Source: Pontederia crassipes (taxonomy: Eukaryota > Streptophyta > Magnoliopsida > Commelinales > Pontederiaceae). From it: 64,000 nucleotides of DNA. Numbering within the stretch: the stretch's first letter is position 1; each line of letters begins with the position of its first letter. Positions 10,490 through 23,290 of the stretch are shown here, piece by piece. The notes under the pieces are model-generated. The model was not told the DNA's origin. It made no database searches and saw nothing but the letters and a program-made list of their open reading frames with translations. Location: assembly GCA_030549335.1 (NCBI GenBank), contig JAUKPH010000017.1, positions 13,973,501 to 14,037,500 on the forward strand, written 5' to 3'. The position numbers and the translations under genes are program-made.

Positions 10490-11815
10490 TGATAATTGAA
10501 TATTTAGGCATTAATAAGTATAATTATCAACTTATTAAAGTTATATTTCTGATTACTAGACTATATATGTTGAAGATTTCGGAGTCTACACCATTTCTTT
10601 ACATGTTTCAGGAACTTCCGAACATGGACGAAAAGGCGCAGAAACACCAGGAAATGAGTACAATACGGCCAGCCCGTATTATCAGCGTGTCAACCGTATT
10701 GGACGTCTCCAAGCCGTATTACACTCGCACCAGGAATTACGATTCGACCGTATTGAAGGAGAACAGACCGTATCAAGCAAATTCAGGCCGTATTACACTC
10801 GCAGTGGAAAATACGACCTGCCCGTATTGGAGGTGTGGCGCCCGTATTGAAGCGACTTGAACTGTATCGTCTTGAGGAAATTGTGACCAGACCGTAACAC
10901 ATTTAATCGGGCCGTATCATATCGACTAAGACCGTATTGGGCTGATTTTTGAAGTATTTTGGGCCTTTTTGTAACCCTAATTTAGGGGGACTATAAAAGG
11001 AATTTGTGAAGACGAAAATAGGGGTCAGACCTTATTTTGGAGGAGATCAAGACGACTGGGACGATCGTTTATTTCTCTCTGCACTTCTGTACCTTTCTTA
11101 GACTGAATATCATTTTCTTTTCATGAACTCTTACGTTTCAATGATGATTTCTTTCTCGATGCGTGGCTAAATTTATTTTCTCAGGTTTGATGAAACCTAG
11201 GGTTGATCTTTAGGGAATATTTTTATTAGATCTGATGTGTTCTCTGTCTTTCATGTGCTTCATGTAACGCTTATATTAGATTGACCACCTAGTTAAGAGA
11301 TCGAAGATTTTCCTGATTATGAAAGTATTTCATCAAGATTAGTTCAAATGAATGACATGAAATGTATTGTTTCTTAGAAATAAGGATAATCATTTTACTT
11401 ATGAATCTTGGCTTATAATGTAATTAAAATAATTTAAATGACCACAAAAGTAGGCGTTTAGTATTTTAATTAGAATTGTGTTTGTCTGAAAGGAGATGCA
11501 TGACTTTTGAAGATTGAGTAGAATACTAATGATTTTAATGTCTCTAAATTCCCTATGATAAATATCCTAGGTGGATTCAAAACCCGAGAACTTTTATTCT
11601 CAATTATTTCTCATAATCAATTCTTGTCCTTTCTCGTCGTTTTCTGCATTCATTTAGGCATTTCACTTTTATTTAGTTTTTATTATTATTTCACCCCTTT
11701 CTAACCGTTTAGATATCAATTAGAATCATATAATTCTAATACTTGAACTCTTCCCTGTGGGACGATATTTTATATACTACGACATTGACTCCGTTTACTT
11801 GCGGGAGAATTGTCA
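10490..11815 (+). repeat. 5' LTR of the Athila element
   Basis: It is near-identical over its length to 27989-29304. One visible difference is an indel near 10925-10945, where the 3' LTR lacks about 15 bp. It ends 'ttgtca' before the primer site. Confidence 0.95.
10655..11000 (+). promoter_or_regulatory. CCGTATT motif array plus TATA box in the Athila LTR
   Basis: Between 10655 and 10945 there are about a dozen copies of a heptamer 'CCGTATT' or its reverse 'AATACGG', often as 'gnccgtatt'. They are followed by 'TATAAAAGG' at 10992-11000. The same block recurs in the 3' LTR (28165-28488). The position directly upstream of the TATA box suggests a U3 enhancer. The binding factor is unknown. Confidence 0.7.
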
Positions 11816-11821
11816 AGTTTT

Positions 11822-11839
11822 TGGCACCGTTGCCGGGGA
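11822..11839 (+). other. Primer binding site, Asp-tRNA type
   Basis: 'tggcaccgttgccgggga' is one base from the plant Asp-tRNA site TGGCGCCGTTGCCGGGGA usual for Athila and Tat elements. It lies 6 bp after the LTR. Confidence 0.9.
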
Positions 11840-13367
11840 AGAGCGTCAATATTAGAATTTTGATTTTATTTGTTAATCTAGACAAAAATTTCTTTTTTTT
11901 GTGTATGCACCGCAGAAACAGGGCACTTGAACCATATATTCCTGAAATTGAAAGACAGTGCCGAGCAAATCGAAGAGCGAGAAGAGAACAACAAATGTCA
12001 AACAATCAGAATAGAATACTAAACATGGAAGAAAGCCAACAACAATAGCAGCAGATAGAGGAAGTTGAACCTCCAATGAGGGATCTAGCAAGAAGGTCTT
12101 ATAGAGGCACCACCCCGAGTATTGTGGGCCGGAGAATTGCTGCAAATAATTTTGAACTGAAATCTAGACTCATTCAGATGGTGCAACTGAATCAGTTTAG
12201 AGGAGAACGCAATGAAGACCCTCTATCTCATATCAATCGGTTCCTACAAATGTGCGCCACTATCAAGATGAATGGCGTTGAAGAAGACGCCATCAAGATG
12301 AAGCTTTTTCCATTCTCTCTCAGGGATGAAGCACGAGACTGGTTAGACTCGCAACCTCCCTGAGCGTTCAACACATGGGATGAGTTATTCCAAGCTTTTA
12401 TGAAGAGATTCTTTCCTCCGAGCAAGTTCATTAAGTTGAGGAATGAAATCACTTGCTTCAAGCAAAAAGAAAATGAATCTCTTGGCAGTGCATGGAAAAG
12501 ATTTAAGAAGTTACAAAGACAATGTCCACACCATGCGGTACCTGCTTGGCTCCTGATAGAGACGTTCCACAATGGCCTCTCGCCCAATATGAAATTTAAC
12601 ATTGATTCAGCAGCAGCCGGTGGATCCATTATGAATTTACCATACTCTCAAGCTTGCAATCTATTGGATCATCTAACTATGAATGATGAAGACTATGAAG
12701 AGGGACCGTCTAGGGCAGCTTCTGTGAGGGAAAATGATAATTACAAAGAACTGAATGCCAAGGTGGATTCCTTAGTGCAATTGATGGCTAATATGAATCA
12801 AGCCCAAGCAAATCAGATTTCTACGTCGCATGCAATATGTGACACATGTGGGGGACCCCATAATAGTTTGGAATGTATGTTACCAGAACAAGCAAGTTAC
12901 GTGGCAAATCAAAGCAAAGTAAACAATCCGTATGCTACTAGAACAAGAAATCACCCCAATTTTTCTTGGGGTAATCAAACTGGGCAATCTCAGCAAATAC
13001 GCCCGCCACCTCCTATCATGCCACCTCGACCACAGTATCAAGTTCCCTACCAACCACCATTTCAGCAACAACCCCAATATCAACAACCACCACCACAACC
13101 TCAGGTGGAAAAGAAACAATCTTGGGAGCTTGCGATCGAGAAGTTAGCAAATGCGACAAGTGATCGATTTGAAAAAAATCAAGAAAGGAATGGAACAACT
13201 TATCATTTCAAATAGAAATTTGGAATACCAAATGGGACAAATAGCCAGCTCCATAAATTCTAGAGAAGAGGGCAGCTTACCAAGTAAGACTTAAATGAGC
13301 CCTCGTGAGCATTGCAAGGCAGTGGAATTGCGAAGTGGCAAAGCATTGGAACCACTTTTGAACAAAA

Positions 13368-15079
13368 TGATGCGTTGTATTTGTAACAATAAAATTTGCT
13401 AGCAAGTGCACTAGTCGCTCAAGTAATATAGTAAAAAAGGAGTAAGAGTGTCGAACCCACGAGGAATATTATTAATTCAATATCTGGGTTTATAAATTAA
13501 TAAGAGAGGAAAAAAATGGATTTTTGGAAAGAAGTTTAATGAAATAAAATAAAGAAAATAAGATAAAGATAAGATAATGGTGTTGAAGTTAGGCCTTAGG
13601 ATGAAAATAGATCAGGATAAATATTTGAACCATAAAAGATAAATTTAATCTTTAAAGATGGATTAGGAATTTTCTCAAGTTATTAATTTACAAGATTAAC
13701 ATCACAGAGTCCACAAACTGGTAATTCTGCTATTTAATCCGGTAAATCAAACTATCTTAAATTTAATCAAACCTAAAGTCCCACAAACTGGTATTCGTCA
13801 GATAAGATTGAAATTAAGATGCATTAATATGAAAATCCTAGACTATTAATCACTCCACAAACTGGTTAGATTAACAGACCACATAAACTTGATTCTCCAC
13901 ATACTAGTTATCAAATTTATGTCAATTATTAATTTCACATAAAATCAATTAATTTAATTAATGAATTCTGAAATCAAATAATCCACAAACTGGTAAGTAC
14001 TCAACTCAGAAATCCAAATAATTAAATCAAAAGCATTAAGCACAATTAACTAATTGATCAGAAAAGATTAAAACAAATAATATAGAGTCCAAATAGTTTC
14101 CCTTCAATAATAATCTCCTAAAATGAAATAAATAGAAAATATGGAGTTCATCCTAGAAATTCTGGAGAGATAATAACAAAATAATAATAATTGGAAGAAT
14201 TACACCCAAATAGATAAAAGTCGAAGCTTCGGATCACGGGCAGACAGTCGGGCAGCCTCTTGGATTTGATCAGGGTCGCGATCAACCTCCAGCCGTCGCA
14301 CCTCTCTCCTCTTGGTCGTAGCCTGCAGAGCTCACGACTCGCCGTGGAAGAAACCTGAACTTCAGAGCACGAATTGAAACGACGGATTCTTCACGTATTT
14401 ATAGAGTGCGGACGGCCTTCAATTTGATCTCGGCCGTAACATCGTACGGATGAATTTAAATTTACGAGATAAACTCGGCCAAAGATAAATCCTTTTATCA
14501 TTACGCCCAAAGATAAATCTTTCTTATCTTTACTCCCTTTGAATCTCGGCCAAAACAAAGAATCAAATCTTGTTACGCCCAAACAATTTTATCTTTACAC
14601 CTTCATATATCGGCCAAACGGATGATTTCATTGCCATTACCCCCTCCAAATCTCGGCCGTAAGAAATTATTTTATCTTTACTCCCAAAGAGATAAACCCT
14701 TTTACTCCCTTCGAATTTCGGCCGTAAGGAAAGAAATTAATCTTGTTACGCCCAAAAGATAAAATCATTTAATTGGTACTCCTTTTGAATCTCGCCCAAA
14801 ACGACTTTGGTGTAAAGCCAAATCTCGGCCGTAATGATGAATTCTTTGAAATTTTGGCCGATACAGCACAATCCATTTTTATCTCGATTTTTCCTGCAAA
14901 ATAATTATCAAAATATAGTTAATCCATCCACAATTAAAATATTCAAAAAAATTAATAATAAAAATTGATAAATCCGGAATTATGATTAAAAGTGACTAAA
15001 AATGATGCATGCCATGATCAAATTATAGAAAATTTAATTAAAATAATTAACTAAAATATGTTATATTTTGCATGCATCA
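13368..15079 (-). repeat. 3' LTR (in element sense) of the nested element
   Basis: It is almost the same as 19002-20743. The ends form the inverted pair TGATGC...GCATCA. 'Ccacaaactggt' is repeated six or more times at 13716-13990, in the distal half of the LTR. Confidence 0.93.
14396..14870 (-). promoter_or_regulatory. TCGGCCGTAA motif cluster and TATA box in nested LTR
   Basis: On the minus strand the TATA box 'TATAAATA' occupies 14403-14396. Directly upstream of it (14425-14870) lie repeated 'ttacggccgag' and 'ttgggcgtaa' variants. The same arrangement is in the other LTR (TATA at 20029-20036). This parallels the array plus TATA in the Athila LTR. Confidence 0.65.
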
Positions 15080-15080
15080 A

Positions 15081-15118
15081 ACTCCCCCAAGCTTAAAGTC
15101 TTGCTTGTCCTCAGGCAA
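15081..15118 (-). other. Purine tract with upstream GAGGACAAG block
   Basis: The minus strand reads 'tgaggacaagcaagacttta' followed by 'agcttgggggagt' at the LTR border. It matches the Athila sequence before its 3' LTR (27957-27988). It serves as the plus-strand primer. The 'GAGGACAA' part is conserved beyond what priming needs. Confidence 0.8.
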
Positions 15119-15450
15119 AAATTCAAAGCAAGGCTCAAGAAAGTTCCATCGTAGCCTCCACATTGTCAACTGACTAATTTTCTCACACAGTTCTTCTGCA
15201 CACCTACTACTCAGTATCTCACCATTTTTCATGCACTTAGCTTTATAGAGGTTCTGAATGCTACACAAATTTAAACAATCTCAAATTCATCATTGTAGAA
15301 AAATAAATTGTCTGTCAAATAATAGTATTAATATTGAACACATAAGTATTAATTGAGCTTAAAACTTTTTTTTCTTTTTTTCTTTTTCTTTTTCTTTTCA
15401 CTTTTATTTTCAATCATTTTGAAAGTTCTAATCTTCAAGCAGGATTGCAC

Positions 15451-15730
15451 AAGGAAGTCCATGTAACGGGCTTTGGACTGATGACTCCTAGACCAGATGG
15501 CCTTAGGGCACCAGGTGATAAAGCACCCCTCGAGTTTACTTGCCCGAACAACCAAGGTTCTGAATGAAGAGTTCGAACTTAGCCATGGTTCAGTACTCCT
15601 GTGCTTCTCCATATTCCACAAGATGGTCCATGTAGCAGGTTTTCGATCGACGAATCCCAGAGCAGTTGCCCTTAGGTCGCCAGGCATGAACCCCTACGGA
15701 TCTAATTACCCGAACACACCTTAGTTCCGG
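15451..15730. repeat. Pair of about 113-bp diverged direct repeats
   Basis: 15451-15563 and 15619-15730 share 'gtccatgta', 'gactcctaga/gaatcccaga', 'gcccttagg' and 'cgagtttacttgcccgaacaa'-type blocks. Related repeats recur in other Athila-lineage relics at 41685-42350 and 48900-49160. Confidence 0.75.
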
Positions 15731-15766
15731 ATAACACTTTTGTACCTACACATAACTTTATTCAAC

Positions 15767-15873
<107 letters not shown>

Positions 15874-16289
15874 TGTTGGGGTTTAACTAACCCTTCTTCT
15901 TTTTTTTTATAAGCTCAAAAAGTACTTGATATGGTCAATAAGAAGGCTACTACTATCAAGACTTAAAACAAATAAAAAGGCATGAATATGATTTTGTCGT
16001 CTAGTCATTCATAATTCTACTTAGCATTGGCACATAGTCCATAAGTTTGATACTAAAATAGCAAGTGATAAGAAAGAAAAGCATTCAAATTTCATCAATT
16101 AACAATATGTCTTTGAACTTCTACTAAAAGATAATTAAAACAATAAGACAAGAGTTTGTTAGATGGTAGCAAAAATAAATGCATGCAATGGTATTTTTTA
16201 GAAAATTTTCAAAATTTTCAATTTTTTTTTTTACAAATAGATGCAAACATAAGCAAATAAAAAGAAAGAAACATGCAATGCATGAAATG

Positions 16290-16332
16290 CAAACTCCCCC
16301 AAGCTTGAACTAGACACTGTCCTCAGTGTTAG
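16290..16332 (-). other. Second GAGGACAGTG...GGGGGAG block inside nested element
   Basis: The minus strand reads 'actgaggacagtgtctag' then 'ttcaagcttgggggagt'. It resembles the purine-tract block at 15081-15118 and the internal Athila block at 26828-26862. It is not at an LTR border, so it is a second, internal copy of the tract. Confidence 0.65.
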
Positions 16333-16439
16333 GCCAACAAGGGAAAGTGAAAAGATAATATAGAAAAGCTAAAGAAATAAAAATAAAGAAAAGGGAAAAG
16401 ATACAACCGGATTTATTTTCGGTGAAGAGATGCTCGGAC

Positions 16440-16975
16440 TTATATATATCGATGAAGGTGACGGCCGCAAATGGTGTCGGTGAGAGGAGATCTCGGCCGA
16501 TAATTGATGGATCTCGGCCGATAATGGAGAGTCTCGGCCGTAAAAGCTTGGCCGCAAAATTTTGTTGATGAAGATCTCAGCCGTGCAATCTCGGTCGTAA
16601 GAGCTAGTTGATGAAGAACCTCGGCCGTAGTTGATGAAGAACCTCGGCCGTAAGAAGTAGATTGTGTAGATTGTGCCCGTAAGGTGACGACCGTGGTGAT
16701 GGCAGTTGACGTCTCGGCCGTAAGGAGAAAAGCTCGGCCGGAGTTTGGTCGTAAGAGAGCCGCGGAGATGGCATGACTTCGGCCGTAAAACGAAGGCGGC
16801 ATGGAAGCTTGGCCATAATATGTCTCGGCCGTAAGGAAGAAAAGTTCGGCCGTAAGGGATGAAGCTCGGCCGTAAGAGTAAGAACTTTGGAACTTCGGCC
16901 GTAAGGCGGTGGTGCTTGATCTGCAAGGATGTGGAAAGGGTAAAAATTTATGGATGAAACTTCGGGCGTAAACTT
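16440..16975 (-). promoter_or_regulatory. Internal CGGCCGTAA array ending in a TATA sequence
   Basis: About 20 recognisable copies of 'tcggccgtaa' or close variants lie in 16455-16970. On the minus strand the array runs into 'TATATATAA' at 16449-16440, followed by a pyrimidine-rich stretch. Repeating the motif makes Arg/Pro-rich open frames on the minus strand (for example 16369-16926) that I regard as by-products. The array looks like an internal copy of the LTR promoter block. Confidence 0.5.
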
Positions 16976-17689
16976 ACCTTTCCCACGTGATGCGCGCAGT
17001 GAAGGGTCACATCAAATTCAAGGAGCGCAGAGATCGGCCGATTCCAAGGTGATTTTTCCTCTCGCCTTGTCATGTCCGAGATGAATGCATCGCTCGATCC
17101 ACGTATCCGAAGAAATGATTAGTCGAGTTCCTCTCCGTGCACAAAAAGAAATATCGATTAGATGACTCCTTAAACTATTAATTAAAATGCCAATCAACTA
17201 ACTAATTAAATAAAAAAAATTAACTTAATAAAAAAAATGTAAATTAGTAAAATCTTTGGTTGTGATTAAATATTCAATTCGTCACTGCAACAACCAAGTG
17301 TCAGAAAAAAATAAATAAAATAAAAAATTAACATCTGATCAGAATGTGTGACATATAAATTTATCCAAAGGATTAACTTAGTTGTGATTAGATTTTCACT
17401 CAAGTCCTGCAACAACTAATTTTCAGTAAGAGAGATAAAAGAATAAAATACAAATATATACAAGAAAAAAGAAATACAGATAATAGGTCACGAAGAAATA
17501 AGATTTAAATTGATAAACATAAAAAGTCTTTCGGCTATTATCGAAAATTTATTAGGTCGTCAAAATTAATGTCCAAGAGAAATTAACCTAATTACTGCCA
17601 CCAAAATTCACAGAACAATTATCAAATAAGGGAAAAATCAAAACTCGAACACCAATTCAACTGCCGAACATTAATATCGATCGAAAGTA
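16976..17689. other. AT-rich spacer in nested element
   Basis: No gene is visible. Two similar segments, 17258-17310 and 17380-17430, share 'gttgtgatta', 'ttca(c/t)t' and 'ctgcaacaac', an imperfect repeat about 123 bp apart. Confidence 0.5.
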
Positions 17690-18785
17690 AATCACATGGA
17701 TGGTCGTAAAAATCAAGCACTCGTTCGGCCGTAAAACTTGGAAGAATTAACGATGATGTAACAAATGGCACAAAACGAATCAGAACTAATTTGCGGCCGT
17801 AAAGTTAATAATCAGACATTAGCAAAAATTATTTTCAGAGAGGAAATAAGATTGATCGGCCGCAATACAGGAATAAATTTACGGCCGAAATTAAATTAGT
17901 AATCCGAGGCTCATTCGACCGCAAAAACTATGGAACAATGTTGAAAGGGATTGATCAACGTGAAGGCGTAAAACTTGTTGGCTTATGGCCGAAACAACGT
18001 CGTAAGAATTAACACAGCGATGAATCATTTCGGCAATCAACTCCTCACATATAAAATCATAGGCGTAAAGAACTGAAGTTGACAACCTTTGATCGCAAAA
18101 CAGAACAGGGTTTCGGCCGAAATAAAAATCGGACGAAACATCGACAAAATGACTCATTACGGCTGAGGAAGAGGATAATTCATATCGGCCGTAAAACAAT
18201 GAGAATTAAGTCGAACGTGATCGTTTGATGGCCGAGAAAGAAAAAATCACAAATAAATTGACCAAAAAGGTCGTAATATGGCGTAAAAACAAATGTTCAG
18301 AAATTTTACGGCCGTAAAACCATGAGATCAATTCTCGGCCGTAAAAAGAAAACATGAGATCATTCTCGGCCGTAAAAAAGATTAAATTGTCAATTAAGAT
18401 GAGGTCACATCGGCCGAGATGAAGTCAACACGAGGCCGTAAAGAAAAATAGGGTTTCGGCCGAAATAATTTCGAATGAAACTTGAGAATATTACCCCACT
18501 CAAATGTCGAAAATTGAATCATTACGGCCGAAAGTGAATTGAGTTGATTTTTTTTTACGGCCGTAAAACAACGAAATTAAATCAAATAGAACAAACCACT
18601 TTGGCCAAAACGAAATCAAATCCATGGCGTAAAACAACGTTCGGATAAAAATATTACGGCCGTAAAAATTGAAAGTTTAGAACTCAGAAATCATTCATTG
18701 CGAGGCCGTAAAATTAATAAAGCCGACACATTAAATCTCGATCGTAAAATCATAAGTCGACAGTGTAATTTGAAAAATCCAGTCG
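17690..18785 (-). repeat. Second dispersed CGGCCGTAA motif array
   Basis: More than 25 copies of 'cggccgtaaa', 'cggccgaa' or close variants are spaced irregularly (about 25-50 bp) over 1.1 kb of otherwise AT-rich DNA. The spacers differ, so this is not a satellite. The motif is conserved while its context is not. Confidence 0.75.
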
Positions 18786-18977
18786 GCGTCAGAATTTAAG
18801 CCGAAAGTCAACAAATTTAAAGTTGTCGCGACCTTTATCTACAAAAGAAAAAATGTTAGTTTATACACAAAAAATAAAAATAATTAAAACAAATAGTAGA
18901 TATTTACAAAGAATTATTTACAATTTATTTACATCTCCTAATAATTCATAAAAATCAGAAATTAATTAATAAAATAT

Positions 18978-18995
18978 TCCCCGGCAATGGCGCCA
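18978..18995 (-). other. Primer binding site, Asp-tRNA type (minus)
   Basis: The minus strand reads 'tggcgccattgccgggga', one base from the canonical site and close to the Athila site at 11822. It begins 6 bp inside the 19002 LTR border and sets the element's orientation. Confidence 0.9.
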
Positions 18996-19001
18996 AAAAC
19001 T

Positions 19002-20743
19002 TGATGCGTTGTATTTGTAACAATAAAATTTGCTAGCAAGTGCACTAGTCGCTCAAGTAATATAGTAAAAAGGAGTAAGAGTGTCGAACCCACGAGGAAT
19101 ATTATTAATTCAATATCTGGGTTTATAAATTAATAAGAGAGGAAAAACATGGATTTTTGGAAAGAAGCTTTATGAAATAAAATAAAGAAAATAAGATAAA
19201 GATAAGATAATGGTGTTGAAGTTAGGCCTTAGGATGAAAATAGATCAGGATAAATATTTGAATCATAAAAGATAAATTTAATCTTTAAAGATGGATTAGG
19301 AATTTTCTCAAGTTATTAATTTACAAGATTAACATCACAGAGTCCACAAACTGGTAATTCTGCTATTTAATCCGGTAAATCAAACTATCTTAAATTTAAT
19401 CAAACCTAAAGTCCCACAAACTGGTATTCGTCAGATAAGATTGAAATTAAGATGCATTAATATGAAAATCCTAGACTATTAATCACTCCACAAACTGGTT
19501 AGATTAACAAACCACATAAACTTGATTCTCCACACACTAGTTATCAAATTTATGTCAATTATTAATTTCACATAAAATCAATTAATTTAATTAATGAATT
19601 CTGAAATCAAATAATCCACAAACTGGTAAGTACTCAACTCAGAAATCCAAATAATTAAATCAAAAGCATTAAGCACAATTAACTAATTGATCAGAAAAGA
19701 TTAAAACAAATAATATAGAGTCCAAATAGTTTCCCTTCAATAATAATCTCCTAAAATGAAATAAATAGAAAATATGGAGTTCATCCTAGAAATTCTGGAG
19801 AGATAATAACAAAATAATAATAATTGGAAGAATTACACCCAAATAGATAAAAGTCGAAGCTTCGGATCACGGGCAGACAGTCGGGCAGCCTCTCGGACTT
19901 GATCAGGGTCGCGATCAACCTCCAGCCGTCGCACCTCTCTCCTCTTGGTCGTAGCCTGCAGAGCTCACGACTCACCGTGGAAGAAACCTGAACTTCAGAG
20001 CACGAATTGAAACGACGGATTCTTCACGTATTTATAGAGTGCGGACGGCCTTCAATTTGATCTCGGCCGTAACATCGTACGGATGAATTTAAATTTACGA
20101 GATAAACTCGGCCAAAGATAAATCCTTTTATCATTACGCCCAAAGATAAATCTTTCTTATCTTTACTCCCTTTGAATCTCGGCCAAAACAAAGAATCAAA
20201 TCTTGTTACGCCCAAACAATTTTATCTTTACACCTTCATATATCGGCCAAACGGATGATTTCATTGCCATTACCCCTCCAAATCTCGGCCGTAAGAAATT
20301 ATTTTATCTTTACTCCCAAAGAGATAAACCCTTTTACTCCCTTCGAATTTCGGTCGTAAGGAAAGAAATTAATCTTGTTACGCCCAAAAGATAAAATTAT
20401 TTAATTGTTACTCCTTTTGAATCTCGCCCAAAATGACTTGGGTGTAAAGCCAAATCTCGGCCGTAATGATGAATTCTTCATCCTAATCTCGGCCGTAATG
20501 ATGAATTCTTTGAAATTTTGGCCGATACAGCACAATCCATTTTAATCTCGATTTTTCCTGCAAAATAATTATCAAAATATAGTTAATCCATCCACAATTA
20601 AAATATTCAGAAAATTTAATAATAAAAATTGATAAATCCGGAATTACGATTAAAAGTGACTAAAAATGATGCATGCCATGATCAAATTATAGAAAATTTA
20701 ATTAAAATAATTAACTAAAATATGTTGTATTTTGCATGCATCA
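19002..20743 (-). repeat. 5' LTR (in element sense) of the nested element
   Basis: It is longer than its partner by a 32-bp tandem duplication near 20455-20510 that adds one 'ctcggccgtaatgatgaatt' unit. It is otherwise near-identical. Confidence 0.93.
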
Positions 20744-21060
20744 CAAAACCACAAGCAAAGAAAAACAAGTGGTGGGAAACAATGAAGAGGAGCAACCAAC
20801 CAACGATGCTGAACCATCAGAGCCTTCATATAAGCCTCCACCTCTCTATGTACCCTCAATTCCGTTTCCACAGAGACTTCAAAAGCCTAAATTGGATAAA
20901 CAATTTGAAAAATTTGTCCAACTATTCAAACAATTGCACATCAATATCCCTTTTGCAGATGCCATTGCTCAAATTCCTACATATGCCAAATTTTTGAAAG
21001 AAATAATGTCAAAACAATTATCATTGGAGGAACATGAGACAATCACATTGACAGAATAAT

Positions 21061-21812
21061 GCAGTGCAGTAATTCAAAGAAAACTCCTACCCAAGTTAAG
21101 AGATCCAGGGAGTTTTTCTATCCCATGTACTATTGGTAACTTGAGCATTGCCAAGGCGTTGTGTGATCTTGGGGCAAGTGTATCATTGATGCCTCTAACC
21201 ATATGCAAGAAATTGGGGTTAAAAGAGCTCAAGCCCACTACTGTGTCTTTGCAATTGGCAGACCGCTCCATCACCTACCCCATGTGCGTTCTAGAGAATG
21301 TCCTACTGAAGGTGGACAAGTTTTTTGTACCTGTGGACTTCATTGTCTTGGACATGGAGGAAGATAGAGAAATACCCATAATCTTGGGAAGACCATTTTT
21401 AGCCACAGCAGGAGCTCTCATAGATGTGAAGAATGGAAAACTCTCATTCACTATTGGGGAAGAGAAAGTAGAATTTGATTTATCAAAATCTTCTAGATTT
21501 CCTTCCTTAACTGATCAAGTTTTCTTTGCAGATTGTATCGACGACTTGGCACAAGGAGTTTTGAAAATGATGGTGCATGAAGATCCCCTTGAACAAGCTT
21601 TACTGAATTTAAATATGGAAGAAGATGACACTCGAGAAGAAACCTATGCTCTCCAAACATGCACCGAACAACCATATATGAGAGGTAATAGATATGAAGA
21701 GCTGGGAAAAGGTAAGTCACTGCCCCCACCATCTCATATCTCACCTCCAACTCTAGAGCTTAAGCCGTTACCATCTCATTTAAGATATGCATTTTTGGGA
21801 TCTAATGAGTAA
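21061..21812 (+). pseudogene. Athila protease region
   Basis: A retropepsin with active-site block 'ALCDLGASVSLMP' (21159-21197) and flap/end block 'IPIILGRPFLAT' (21375-21410) is open from 21141 to 21812. A TAA at 21057 separates it from gag. The Leu between Asp and Gly (DLGA rather than DTGA or DSGA) is usual in Athila and Tat proteases. The tail after 21500 is an acidic linker towards reverse transcriptase. It would cleave the polyprotein. Confidence 0.85.
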
Positions 21813-21941
21813 CTTTCTGTGATTGTAAGTGCAGATCTCCCACTTGTGCAGCTAGAAAAATTGTTAAGAGTGTTGAGAGAAAAATAACAAGTCATAGGGT
21901 GGACCATAGCTGACCTCAAGGGTATCAGCCCTTCAATTGTC

Positions 21942-23290
21942 ATGCATAAAATCTTCATGGAGGAAAACCACAAGCCGACCATAGAAAATCAGAGAAGGTT
22001 GAATCCAAATATGAAGGAAGTGGTCAGAAATGAAGTATTGAAGTGGTTGGACGCAGGTGTCATTTACCCAATTTCTGATAGTTCTTGGGTGTCCTGTCCA
22101 ATGTGTCCCGAAGAAAGGAGGGATGACTGTTGTGAAAAATAATAAGAATGAATTAATTCCTACTCGGACAGTCATGGGGTGGAGAGTATGTATTGATTAT
22201 AGAAAGCTAAATACCACCACCTGGAAAGACCATTTTCCATTGCCATTCTTGGACCAATTGTTAGAAAGACTAGCTGGGCATAGCTACTATTGTTTTCTTG
22301 ATGGTTATTCAGGATATAACCAAATTCATATTGCTCTAGAGAATCAAGAGAAAACTACTTTCAATTGTCCTTATGGTACCTTCGCATTTAAACGCATGCT
22401 CTTTGGGCTTTGCAATGCCCCTGCCATGTTTCAAAGGTGTATGATGGTCATATTTTCTGATCTCATCGAGCGAATCATGAAAATATTTATGGATGACTTT
22501 TCTGTCTTTGGGTCTTCATATGATAACTATTTGGATAATCTGACTGAAGTTTTGTCTAGATGTGAGAAGGCTAATTTAATATTAAATTGGGAGAAGTGCC
22601 ATTTCATGGTACAAGAAGGCATAGTGTTAGGTCATAAAATCTCCTCTAAAGGCATAGAGGTGGATAAGGCAAAGATAGAGTGTATTGATAGATTACCTCC
22701 ACCAACTTCAGTGAGAGAAATCAGGAGTTTCCTTGGGCATGCAGGTTTTTATCGCAGATTTATTAAAGATTTTTCAAAAATTGTAAAACCCTATGTTCTT
22801 TACTTGCCAAGGATACTAACTTTGTTTTTGACGAGGAATGTTTACTTGCATTCAACAAATTGAAACAGGAGCTCATTTCAGCACCCATTATGACAACACC
22901 AGACTGGAATCTCCCATTCGAGTTGATGTGTGACGCAAGTGATTATGCAATCGGGGCGGTGCTGGGACAGAAAAAGAAAAAAAGGACGCATGTCATCTAT
23001 TATGCTAGCAGAACATTAGATGATGCCCAGCAGAATTACACTACGACAGAAAAGAATTTCTCATAGTTGTTTTTGCTTTGGATAAATTTTGTCCATATTT
23101 AATTGGTTCTAAAGTTGTTGTATTTACTGACCATGCAGCCATTAGGTACTTAATGTCGAAGAAAGAAGCTAAACCACGTTTGATCCGATGGATTTTACTC
23201 CTACAAGAATTCGACTTGGAAATTCGAGACAAGAAGGGCCTAGAAAACACCGTCGCTGATCACTTGTCCAGATTGGAAGGACTAGAAGAA
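21942..23290 (+). pseudogene. Athila reverse transcriptase and RNase H, broken
   Basis: The start 'NPNMKEVVRNEVLKWLDAG' (22002-22058) is in one frame. A shift near 22100 moves the rest to another: 'GWRVCIDYRKLN' (22180-22215), 'FLDGYSGYNQI' (22294-22326), 'FGLCNAPAMFQRCM' (22402-22443) and the active site 'FMDDFSVFG' (22486-22512). A second shift near 22860 leads to RNase H: 'PFELMCDASDYAIGAVLG' (22914-22967) and '[19 protein letters not shown]' (22999-23055), then a stop/shift and '[12 protein letters not shown]' (23119-23154). It copies the element's RNA into DNA. Confidence 0.92.

Noticed and set aside
12046..12363. In-frame stops in gag as programmed readthrough
   Set aside because: Two stops at unrelated sites plus later frameshifts fit decay better. 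No recoding signal seen.
13716..13990. Regularly repeated 'ccacaaactggt' resembling an array
   Set aside because: Not a CRISPR array: spacing is irregular, the unit is short, and it lies in a plant LTR duplicated at 19350-19625.
16369..16926. 185-codon minus-strand frame with repeated 'RPSF.PYGRD'
   Set aside because: Direct result of the repeated CGGCCGTAA motif; other frames are open too and the sister region has none.
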